NCBI GenBank assembly: GCA_964500895.1
Contig: CAZCQP010000012.1
Span: 1 to 59,812 of the forward strand
DNA from: CAZCQP01 sp964500895
GTDB lineage: Bacteria > Bacillota > Clostridia > Lachnospirales > JAISER01
Reading direction: 5' to 3'
Length of the DNA stretch: 59,812 bases
The position numbers were made by a program, and so were the translations under genes. The notes under the pieces are model-generated. The model searched no databases. It saw nothing but the letters and a program-made list of their open reading frames with translations, and was not told the origin of the DNA. This document shows positions 43,160-50,592 of this stretch, one piece after another; the stretch's first letter is position 1; each line of letters begins with the position of its first letter.

Positions 43160-44828
43160 GTTTTAAAGACTCCTTCAACTTTGTAAGCGCAATCTTTGTT
43201 TCGGCAGTGGTTTCCCCTAAAAGCAGGGCAATTTCCTGCACCACACGCATTTGTTTTTCCACCACCTGGTCTGCAATGGCAATGGTGTGGCGGCTCAGTT
43301 TTTCGTTTTCTTCCCGTTCTGTTTCAAAGTCTGTCACATCCCGCATGATGCAAATGAAAATGCGGTAGTCTTTATCGTACACAATGGTTTGTTCCACGTG
43401 CTTGCTGTATTCGGCCATGTACTTTTGCTTTTGCACCTTTGTCATGGTGTTTTGCACTTCCAGAAAGTTTTCAATGTCTAGAATGCGAATGACATGTTCG
43501 CCAATCACATCGGCTTGGTTTTTAATGCCCAGCAAACGCAGGGCAGATTCATTAATTTGCTGAATCTCCAAATCGTCATTGGTCACAATGATGGCATTGG
43601 GGGTATTTTTAATGATGGTGTCTGAAAAAGTTTCTGCTCTATCCTTAATGAAAGGCAGGCACATGGAAAGCTCTGCCTTGCCTTGGTATACGGCAATGGC
43701 TTTGTCCCGGCAAGTGTCGTACCCGCAAGTGCCGCAATTGAGCTCATGCTCCGGCAGCGTTTTACCCATTTGTTTTAAAATATCTTGAATGTGCCGGGCA
43801 CCGGGCATATTGCGGTTGAGCAATATGTACGGATGATGCCGTTTGGTTTGTTCGGTGGTTAAGGGTTGCAAAGGAAAATCCTGTTCACCGGCATATCGGC
43901 ACACATTGCAATAGTTTTTCACAGGGGATGGGGCTTTGTCCATCACCGGGCCGCCGGTGCAGCTGCCTGTACAAGCGGACATTTCAATAAAGCAGGGGCC
44001 TAGCTTTTCTTGAGCTAGGTCTTTTAAAACACTCATGCAATTGTCTACGCCATCTACACTAAAGCTTTCATAGGCCCAATCTTTCTGCATGTTCATGGTT
44101 TTAATGATGCCACCCGCCACCGGAAACAACCGTGCTTTGGTGTGGGCGTTTTGGGCTTCTGCATCTGCTTGAATGGTGATGCCCTCCCCTTCCAGCCACT
44201 TGGTTAGTTCCTCGAAGGTGAGCACACAATCCACCACACCGCCATAGGTTTCGGCTTCGGCTTTTTTGGAAATGCAGGGCCCAATGAAAACGGTTTTTGC
44301 TCCTTCAAGGCGTGCCTTTATGTCTGTGCAGTGGGCCATCATAGGGGAGACCACCGGTGCCAGGTAGGGCAATACTTCCGGGTAATGTTTCTGTATTAAA
44401 AGGTTCACAGAATGGCAGCATGAAGAAATGACCACCTGCTTCTCTCTTTTTTCAAGTATTTTTTCGTATTCTGTTTTCACAATGGTTGCGCCCACTGCCG
44501 TTTCTTCCACATCATAAAAGCCTAGCTTTTGCAGCGCCTTTTTCATGGCAGAAATGGTGGCCCCTTCGTAATTGGCCACAAAAGAGGGCGCCAGGCTAAC
44601 CACCACTTTGGCTTCATCCCGAATAAGCTGCTTGGCTTTTTCCACATCGTCCCGAATGAGCTTGGCATCTTGGGGGCACACCACAAAACACTGGCCGCAC
44701 AAAATGCAGGCATCTTCAATGATGTATGCCCGCCCGGAAGAAAAACGGATAGACTTCACCGGGCAATAACGGATGCATTTATAGCAATTCTTGCAGTTTC
44801 GTTTTTTTAAATTTAAATATTGGGTCAT
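43152..44828 (-). CDS. Sensory [FeFe] hydrogenase (group C, HydS-like) with PAS domain
   Basis: The 558-residue protein has an N-terminal double 4Fe-4S domain (CKNCYKCIRYCPVK, CILCGQCFVVCPQD), a divergent H-cluster domain (ISSCCHSVN, IGPCISKKAE, EMSACTGSCTGGP), a further Fe-S domain (NCGTCGYDTCRDKAIAVYQG, about 385-420) and a PAS domain (about 425-520) with a short helical end. This is the layout of group C hydrogenases proposed to sense H2 or redox state. Differences in the L1 motif from TSCCP mark it as sensory rather than bulk catalytic. It overlaps the phosphatase gene. Confidence 0.93.
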   Translation of the reverse strand: MTQYLNLKKRNCKNCYKCIRYCPVKSIRFSSGRAYIIEDACILCGQCFVVCPQDAKLIRDDVEKAKQLIRDEAKVVVSLAPSFVANYEGATISAMKKALQKLGFYDVEETAVGATIVKTEYEKILEKREKQVVISSCCHSVNLLIQKHYPEVLPYLAPVVSPMMAHCTDIKARLEGAKTVFIGPCISKKAEAETYGGVVDCVLTFEELTKWLEGEGITIQADAEAQNAHTKARLFPVAGGIIKTMNMQKDWAYESFSVDGVDNCMSVLKDLAQEKLGPCFIEMSACTGSCTGGPVMDKAPSPVKNYCNVCRYAGEQDFPLQPLTTEQTKRHHPYILLNRNMPGARHIQDILKQMGKTLPEHELNCGTCGYDTCRDKAIAVYQGKAELSMCLPFIKDRAETFSDTIIKNTPNAIIVTNDDLEIQQINESALRLLGIKNQADVIGEHVIRILDIENFLEVQNTMTKVQKQKYMAEYSKHVEQTIVYDKDYRIFICIMRDVTDFETEREENEKLSRHTIAIADQVVEKQMRVVQEIALLLGETTAETKIALTKLKESLKHE

Positions 44829-44838
44829 TGCTTAAACC

Positions 44839-45081
44839 TCATAAGCTTTCCAAAATGTGGGACTGGCAAAAAGCTTCAACCGTTTCCGGCGTTAATGAAA
44901 ACAAGTCCTCATTTAACAGCACAGATACCCCATTTTTACAGTTCCCCATGCAAAACTTGCCGGACAATTCCACCTTATCTTGAAGCTGGTGCGTGTCAAT
45001 AAAAGATTGAAGCGCTTCCACAACCTGTCTGGATCCTTTCAAATGACATGAACTGCCGATACACACGGTAACCCTTAACAT
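44839..45081 (-). CDS. Thioredoxin-like (2Fe-2S) ferredoxin, NuoE-C type
   Basis: An 80-residue protein with the thioredoxin-fold ferredoxin pattern: CIGSSCHLKGS near the N terminus and CMGNCKNGVSVLLN later, giving four cysteines for a 2Fe-2S cluster. It resembles the C-terminal domain of NuoE/HydC subunits. It is the first gene of the hydrogenase operon. I chose the ATG at 45081 because AAGGAGGAG precedes it; upstream in-frame starts have no ribosome site and lie in the promoter region. Confidence 0.9.
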   Translation of the reverse strand: MLRVTVCIGSSCHLKGSRQVVEALQSFIDTHQLQDKVELSGKFCMGNCKNGVSVLLNEDLFSLTPETVEAFCQSHILESL

Positions 45082-45160
45082 AGAACTCCTCCTTAAATAA
45101 AATAGGCGCATCTGCTTTGGAAATGTCTGTTTGTGATAAAACAAACGAATCAACAGCATC

Positions 45161-45169
45161 ATTATACCA
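45161..45169 (-). promoter_or_regulatory. Predicted extended -10 promoter of the hydrogenase operon
   Basis: On the minus strand TG-g-TATAAT is perfect (TATAAT 45161-45166, TG at 45168-45169), 80 bp before the ferredoxin start. No good -35 is seen. The 348-bp gap 45082-45429 contains this promoter and the hairpin at 45388-45416; no gene is seen. Confidence 0.55.
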
Positions 45170-45387
45170 TAGGTGATGCCCCCTTGCATCTGTATCCTGT
45201 TGTCAATTCTGGCAGTCTGTAGCGCCTTAATGGGTTTAACAAATGAATTTTACCTAAAACACTTCTTTTTTTTGGCCGGCTGCGTTCAAAATTTTTGCCG
45301 GTGTGTCTTTCCTTTCCTTTGCCCTTGCCATACCAAACAAAAAACATGCCTAACAGATGCAAATTTTTTTAATTTTCAATGTAAAAT

Positions 45388-45416
45388 CGCCCTGCTGCAA
45401 GGGGTGCAGCAAGGCG
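45388..45416 (-). terminator. Predicted terminator of the GDSL hydrolase gene
   Basis: CGCC c TGCTGCA pairs with TGCAGCA a GGCG, followed on the minus strand by a short T-rich stretch (ATTTTAC). It lies 14 bp after the hydrolase stop. Confidence 0.65.
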
Positions 45417-45429
45417 AAGGTTACAATGT

Positions 45430-46458
45430 TTATTCCACTGTTTCAATGCCTAAAAAGTCGTTCACCAGCGGTTGTAAAAAGTTAAAAATATGCTGGTGGG
45501 TGGTGCGGGTTACATGGTATTCATCGTAGTAAAAATATTGGTCTGCTGTCCAGAAACCGTCTTCGTCGTAACCCAAGAAGCCGTCATATTCGTATGTATA
45601 ATATCCTTCCGGCGGGTTGGCGAACAGCTCGGTGTTGTCCAGGTAATGGTAGCTGTAACCGATGGCTGGAATCCAATCGGAAATCATGTAGTAGGAGAAT
45701 GTTTTGTAGCCAAAGGCTTCCATATCCGCTTCCATGGCTTCGGTAAGGGGGGTTAAGTCTACGCATAAAATGTTTACTTTCAGCTCTCTTTGGGCTTGTG
45801 CCATGGCTTTTAAAGTGGCTTTTTGATGGGCTTCCGTAAAAGGACTTAATGTCTTTTCCGGTTTACGGTATTGCAGCATCACCACAAAGTTTTTGGCCCC
45901 TGCTTTGGCCAGGTCTGTCACCATTTCTCTTATGTTGGCCGCAGACTTATTGGTCACAGAGGTTACCGTTTCCCCTTCAATGCTTAAATTGTACGTGTCG
46001 TTACCGCCCACGCTAATTAAGTATAAAGCGTTGGGGTCTACCTTGCCGCCCTGGTCTTTCACAAATTCCTTGGTCTGCTCTATGCCCCCTGTACCGGGCA
46101 GCCAGCCAGACCAGTTGGTGTTGCCGGTGGCATCCGGGCCGCTTTTAGCCCCGCCCACGGCGTAGTTGGTCATGTCTACCTGCAAGTATTCCGCCAGCAG
46201 CTCTGTAAACACTTTGCCGTTAGAATACCGGCCTTTCCAGTAGTAGCCGTCTTCCGCCTTGATGTACGCCCCCTCCGGCGGGTTTTCCCCGTTCACCAGT
46301 GCTTCCGTTAGTGCCTTGCCCCGCCCAATGTCTACGCTGCTGTCACCAAAGGTGTACAGGTGGGTGATGCCGCCCAGCGTTTCTTCTGCACCGAAAGCTG
46401 TTGCCCCCACAGACAACACCAGCGCACAAGCCAGCAACACTGCCATACATTGTTTCAT
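45430..46458 (-). CDS. Secreted SGNH/GDSL hydrolase
   Basis: The 342-residue esterase- or lipase-like protein starts with a signal peptide (MKQCMAVLLACALVLSVGATAFG). SGNH blocks are visible: YTFGDSSVDIGRG with the nucleophilic Ser, a Gly in AVGGAKSG, VGGNDTYNL with the Asn, and DEYHVT with the Asp-x-x-His. The C-terminal part is rich in Tyr and Asp. The ATG at 46458 follows AAGGAG; a TTG two codons earlier is less likely. Substrate is unknown. It is divergent from the carnitine cluster. Confidence 0.9.
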   Translation of the reverse strand: MKQCMAVLLACALVLSVGATAFGAEETLGGITHLYTFGDSSVDIGRGKALTEALVNGENPPEGAYIKAEDGYYWKGRYSNGKVFTELLAEYLQVDMTNYAVGGAKSGPDATGNTNWSGWLPGTGGIEQTKEFVKDQGGKVDPNALYLISVGGNDTYNLSIEGETVTSVTNKSAANIREMVTDLAKAGAKNFVVMLQYRKPEKTLSPFTEAHQKATLKAMAQAQRELKVNILCVDLTPLTEAMEADMEAFGYKTFSYYMISDWIPAIGYSYHYLDNTELFANPPEGYYTYEYDGFLGYDEDGFWTADQYFYYDEYHVTRTTHQHIFNFLQPLVNDFLGIETVE

Positions 46459-46717
46459 ACGCAAAACTCCTTTTTATTTGCATTATATTGAATTGCACAA
46501 CGATATGATAGAAATATTTTTACCTGTTGTTAATATTGTTTTGCATAGCATAATGCTTCTATTTTATTATATAAATATTAAATAGTTTTTTGTAAAAATC
46601 GTTTTAACATTAGTAAATAGTTTTCTATACCAAAACTTTGGCTGGCGGGTAATATAATGAAAACATATTTTTACAAAAATTAACAAATTTATGTAAAGTT
46701 CTTAAGGAGGAATGTTC

Positions 46718-47587
46718 ATGAACCAGAACGTTATCATCACTTGCGCCGTTACAGGTGCCGGAGACTCTGCCCACAAAAACCCCCATGTTCCCGTTACCCC
46801 GGAAGAAATTGCTGCTTCCTGCGTGAAAGCGGCTCAAGCCGGTGCTGCGGTTGTTCACGTGCATGTGCGGGACCCTCAAACCAGAGGTTTCTCCCGGGAT
46901 GTGGCCCTGTACAAAGAAACCGCTAAACTCATTCGTGAAAGCGGCGTAGACATGATTTTAAACATTACTGCAGGAATGGGCGCAGATTTTGTGCCCGACG
47001 CATGTAACCCCAATGTAGGCGGCCCTGGTTCGGATATGATTACCCCGGCAGAACGGGTTGCCCATATCATTGACATTAAGCCAGACATTTCCACCCTGGA
47101 CTGCGGCTCTATGAATTATGCCACTTCCGCATACGTAGCCACCATGGACATGCTGCGGGACACCGCCAAACGCCTTTTAGACGCAGGCGTGAAGCCGGAA
47201 ATTGAAACCTTTGAGCTGGGGCACATTTGGCAAGCCAAGCAGCTGATGAAAGAAGGGCTTGTTGAATCCAACCCCCTCTTCCAGCTTTGCATGGGCATTC
47301 CTTACGGTGTGGAAGCCACCACAGAAAACCTGGTAGCCATGGTTCACGCTTTGCCCCCAGGGGTAAACTGGGGCGCTTTTGCCATTGGCCGTATGGAAAT
47401 GCCATGGGTGGCACAAACCATACTGATGGGCGGTAACGTCCGGGTTGGCCTGGAAGACAACATTTATTTAGACAAAGGCGTGCTGGCCACCAACGAAGAT
47501 TTGGTGTTAAACGCCAAGGAAATCATTGAGCGCATGGGCGCATCTGTTTTAAATCCGACGCAAGCCAGAGAAAAACTGGGTCTGTAA
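46718..47587 (+). CDS. Beta-keto acid cleavage enzyme (BKACE), likely 3-dehydrocarnitine-cleaving
   Basis: The 290-residue enzyme of the BKACE (DUF849) family condenses a beta-keto acid with acetyl-CoA to give acetoacetate and a new acyl-CoA. Motifs are VIITCAVTGAGDS, VVHVHVRDPQTRGFSRD (Zn-binding His pair), MILNITAGMG and FELGHIWQAKQLM. The N-terminal pattern matches BKACEs found beside L-carnitine dehydrogenase, which is the next gene. Dehydrocarnitine plus acetyl-CoA would then give betainyl-CoA and acetoacetate. AAGGAGG lies 7 bp before the ATG at 46718. A TTTACA...TGTAAA inverted repeat (46670-46697) upstream could be an operator. Confidence 0.92.
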   Translation: MNQNVIITCAVTGAGDSAHKNPHVPVTPEEIAASCVKAAQAGAAVVHVHVRDPQTRGFSRDVALYKETAKLIRESGVDMILNITAGMGADFVPDACNPNVGGPGSDMITPAERVAHIIDIKPDISTLDCGSMNYATSAYVATMDMLRDTAKRLLDAGVKPEIETFELGHIWQAKQLMKEGLVESNPLFQLCMGIPYGVEATTENLVAMVHALPPGVNWGAFAIGRMEMPWVAQTILMGGNVRVGLEDNIYLDKGVLATNEDLVLNAKEIIERMGASVLNPTQAREKLGL

Positions 47588-47608
47588 ACAGTGAAAGGGG
47601 CGAATATC

Positions 47609-48610
47609 ATGGTTATCACCAAGGAAAACATTAAAACAGTAGCCATTGTGGGCACCGGGGTTATTGGTGCAGGATGGGCCGCCCGCTGCCTGTGGCGTGG
47701 GCTGGACGTTTACGCTTACGATGCCTTCCCTGAAGCGGAAGTGGGCTTGCGGGAAGTGATTGCCAATTCCGAGGCCGCTTTAAAACGGGTGATTGATGTG
47801 CCTGTTGAAAAACGGGGCAAGCTGATTTTCACCTCTAGCCTGGAAGAAGCCGTGAAAAATGCAGACTTCATTCAAGAAAGCTCCCCGGAAGTTGAAGAAA
47901 TTAAAATTCCTTTGATTAACAAGATTGACGCATACGCCAAGCCAGAGGCCATCATTGGCTCCAGCACCTCCGGGCTGCTGCCCACCCGGCTGCAAGCCCA
48001 AATGCAGTACCCGGAACGTTTCACCGTGGCCCATCCTTTTAACCCGGTATACCTTTTGCCCTTGGTGGAAGTTTGCGGCGGGGAAAAAACCAGCGAGGAA
48101 ACCATGGCAGCCGCCGAAGCCTTTTTCGAAATGATTGGCATGAAGCCCTTGCGCTGCCGGGTAGAAATTGACGGCTTTATTGCAGACCGGTTGTTAGAAG
48201 CGTTGTGGCGGGAAATCATGTGGATGGTGAACGACGATGTGGCCACCACTGGCGAACTGGACGATGCCATTCGTTTTGGGGCTGGGTTGCGCTGGGCCAT
48301 GATGGGCACCAACCTTACATACTTCCTGGCCGGGGGCAAAAACGGGATGCGGCATTTCATGTCCCAGTTTGGCCCAGCGTTGGAATTACCCTGGTGCCAT
48401 TTAAAGGCCCCGGAATTAACCGACGAGCTTATTGAAAAGTTCGTGGTGCAAACCGCCGACCAAGCAGGTGGCAAAACCTTACGGGAACTGGAAGCCTTGC
48501 GGGACAATTGCCTGGTTTCCATTATGAAAGCGCTGTCTGAATACGAATTTGCATCCGGGCAAGTGCTGTTAAAAGATCAAGCCCTTCAAAAAGAACGGCT
48601 GGGACTGTAG
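47609..48610 (+). CDS. lcdH: L-carnitine dehydrogenase
   Basis: The 333-residue NAD-dependent dehydrogenase has the 3-hydroxyacyl-CoA dehydrogenase fold: an N-terminal Rossmann motif VGTGVIGAGWAARCLWRG, ADFIQESSPE, SSTSGLLPT, VAHPFNPVYLLPLVEV and, in the helical part, GFIADRLLEALWRE, ATTGELDDAIRFGAGLRWA and GMRHFMSQFGPAL. These match carnitine dehydrogenases (carnitine to 3-dehydrocarnitine). Some relatives carry a C-terminal thioesterase domain; this one does not. AAAGGGG precedes the ATG at 47609, 21 bp after the BKACE gene. Confidence 0.92.
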   Translation: MVITKENIKTVAIVGTGVIGAGWAARCLWRGLDVYAYDAFPEAEVGLREVIANSEAALKRVIDVPVEKRGKLIFTSSLEEAVKNADFIQESSPEVEEIKIPLINKIDAYAKPEAIIGSSTSGLLPTRLQAQMQYPERFTVAHPFNPVYLLPLVEVCGGEKTSEETMAAAEAFFEMIGMKPLRCRVEIDGFIADRLLEALWREIMWMVNDDVATTGELDDAIRFGAGLRWAMMGTNLTYFLAGGKNGMRHFMSQFGPALELPWCHLKAPELTDELIEKFVVQTADQAGGKTLRELEALRDNCLVSIMKALSEYEFASGQVLLKDQALQKERLGL

Positions 48611-48614
48611 GCGT

Positions 48615-48766
48615 AAAGACCTTGGGAAACTTTTTCGAGAAAAAGTTTCCCAAACCCTTCAAAAAGCTTTTTGTTAGAAATGCCGCAAGTGCGGCATTTC
48701 CGTAAAAATTCTTTGCTTCTTTCTTAATAAGAAAGAAGTGGGGGTTGGGGCAAGGCCCCAAGGTTT
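48615..48766. repeat. Serial-hairpin intergenic repeat, copy B
   Basis: This is a second full copy of the element at 30103-30252, in the same order: TTGGGAAACTTTTTC/GAAAAAGTTTCCCAA (48622-48653), AAATGCCGCA/TGCGGCATTT (48678-48699), the CTTCTTTCTTA palindrome (48716-48738) and TTGGGGC/GCCCCAA (48745-48761). In the last stem a C-G pair of copy A is replaced by T-A, a compensatory change; other differences are mostly in loops. It lies inside the carnitine operon and might cut or pause the transcript between lcdH and the symporter genes. Confidence 0.85.
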
Positions 48767-48789
48767 TAATAAAGAAAGGCGGGGTGTAT

Positions 48790-48939
48790 ATGGGAGAAAT
48801 CATTTTTTCTTTGTTCATCGGCGGCTGGATGGTCATTTCCGGCCTGATTCTCATTTACGGGATAGAAAAAGAAAACAAGCGGTTTAACGGAACCGTTGCC
48901 ACCAAGAAGCCCGATGCTGAACGTAAAGTAGACGTGTAA
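48790..48939 (+). CDS. Small single-helix symporter accessory protein
   Basis: A 49-residue protein with one membrane helix (IIFSLFIGGWMVISGLILIYGI, about 4-24, then a charged tail rich in Lys). It starts 22 bp before the SSS symporter with AAAGGCGGGG upstream. Small proteins of this kind often precede sodium:solute symporters in Firmicutes and are annotated as symporter small accessory proteins. Role probably in symporter assembly or stability; this is by position and shape. Confidence 0.75.
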   Translation: MGEIIFSLFIGGWMVISGLILIYGIEKENKRFNGTVATKKPDAERKVDV

Positions 48940-48961
48940 AAGCGTAGAACGGAGGGAGACC

Positions 48962-50560
48962 ATGTCCATTTATTTTATTGGTGTGTTAGCAAGCATTGTT
49001 GTCTATATGGTTGTGGGATGGTATGCCGGCAAAAAAGTGAAAAACGTAAACGACTATTACGTCAGCGGCAGAAACGCCACCACCCTGCTCATCACCGGCA
49101 CCTTGTTCGCCTCTATGCTCAGCACCAACGGGTTCATGGGTGATACAGGCTGGTGCTACACCGGCAACATCACCAGCATGGTGCTTTTAAACGTGCTGTG
49201 CGGCAGCGGCTACATTTTTGGTCCTTTGTTTTTCGGCCGGTACCTACGGCGCAGCGAAATTAACACCATGCCCGAATATTTTGGCAAACGCTTTAACGAC
49301 ACCCGCATTCAAAAGTTTGCTGGTATCATCACCGTCATCTCTTTAACCGCTTATTTATTGGCCGTCATTCAGGGCGTGGGCATTTTAATGCAAGAACTCA
49401 CCGGCCTGCCCCGCATCACTTGCCTGCTCATTTCCTGGATTTGCTTTACTTCCTTCACCTTCTACTCCGGCTCCTCGGGGGTTATTTTAACAGACACCAT
49501 CATGTTCCTTATTTTCATATTCGCCACCATCATTGGCGGGCCCTATGTGTTTAAAGCCCAAGGGGGGATTAGCCAGCTTATTCCCAACCTAATGGCCAAC
49601 GCCAATGCACCGGAAGGGTTGTTGGCGTATACGGGCAACATACCCGGCACGGGGGGCGTCACTGCCTTTGATGCCGTCATGTACGCCGTCATTGTGGGCA
49701 TCATCTGGCTGGTTACCGTGTCTGTCAGCCCATGGCAAGCAGGCAGAAACTTAATGGCCAGAAGCGAGCACGTCACCTTGCGGGCTGGCACTGTGGCTTC
49801 CATTTGCACCACCTTGTTCTTAACTTTCTTGTACATGATTGCCATTGCGGTGATTAACTTAAACCCTGGCATGGAAGACCCACAGCGGGTCATTATTTGG
49901 ACGGCTTACAACATCATGCCTAAAATTGTGGGTGTGTTTGTGTTAACGGGCATTATGGCGGCGGGGTTGTCCTCGGCGTCCACCTTCATGTCTGTTATTG
50001 GCTTTAGTGTCACCAACGACATTTTCGGCCTGAAATTCAAAGACGATGCCGAACAGCTGAAAACCAGCCGGTTCATCATGCTGGGTGTAGGGGTTATTGC
50101 TTTAATTTTGGCCTATATGAACTTAGGCGGCATTCGGATTATCTCCTGGTTTGCCAGCACCATCATTGCCTCGGCCTGGTGCGTGGTGGGTTACGGCAGC
50201 GTGTGGAGCAAAAAGCTAACGGCCCGTGGCGCTTTGTGGGGCATGATGGGCGGCTTTTTCGGCTACATCATTCCCAAGTGCTTAAAAGAATTTATGGGCA
50301 TTCCCTTCAGCAACTTGTTCGACCCCTTCTTCATGGGCATTTACATCAGCTTGCTTATGGCCTATTTGGGTTCCATGGGCACGAAACGGTCCGATGCCGA
50401 AAACGCTTTCTTTACCAAAATGCACATCACCCCAGAATCCGAAAAACGCCCGGAGGACTACAGACGGGACAAAGTTTACGGCTACGTGCTCATTTGCTCT
50501 GGGGTATTAACCACCATCATCCTGTTGGTATTCTGGGCACTGCCTTATAACGGCATGTGA
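48962..50560 (+). CDS. Sodium:solute symporter (SSS family), candidate carnitine importer
   Basis: The 532-residue transporter has about 13 hydrophobic helices and SSS features: YYVSGRNATTLLITGTLFASMLSTNGFMGDTGW (ends only) near the N terminus, INTMPEYFGKRFNDTRIQ and IMAAGLSSASTFMSVIGFSVTNDIF in the conserved Na+-site region. Its place in the cluster suggests uptake of L-carnitine or a related betaine. Known carnitine carriers are mostly BCCT or ABC type, so an SSS carrier here would be a variation. GGAGGGAG precedes the ATG. Confidence 0.9.
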   Translation: MSIYFIGVLASIVVYMVVGWYAGKKVKNVNDYYVSGRNATTLLITGTLFASMLSTNGFMGDTGWCYTGNITSMVLLNVLCGSGYIFGPLFFGRYLRRSEINTMPEYFGKRFNDTRIQKFAGIITVISLTAYLLAVIQGVGILMQELTGLPRITCLLISWICFTSFTFYSGSSGVILTDTIMFLIFIFATIIGGPYVFKAQGGISQLIPNLMANANAPEGLLAYTGNIPGTGGVTAFDAVMYAVIVGIIWLVTVSVSPWQAGRNLMARSEHVTLRAGTVASICTTLFLTFLYMIAIAVINLNPGMEDPQRVIIWTAYNIMPKIVGVFVLTGIMAAGLSSASTFMSVIGFSVTNDIFGLKFKDDAEQLKTSRFIMLGVGVIALILAYMNLGGIRIISWFASTIIASAWCVVGYGSVWSKKLTARGALWGMMGGFFGYIIPKCLKEFMGIPFSNLFDPFFMGIYISLLMAYLGSMGTKRSDAENAFFTKMHITPESEKRPEDYRRDKVYGYVLICSGVLTTIILLVFWALPYNGM

Positions 50561-50592
50561 GAACCATTATTGCACTTTGAAGGAGATAACCT

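Noticed and set aside
45082..45429. Small gene between the ferredoxin and GDSL hydrolase
   Set aside because: Open frames here have no ribosome site and run across a promoter and a terminator-like hairpin.
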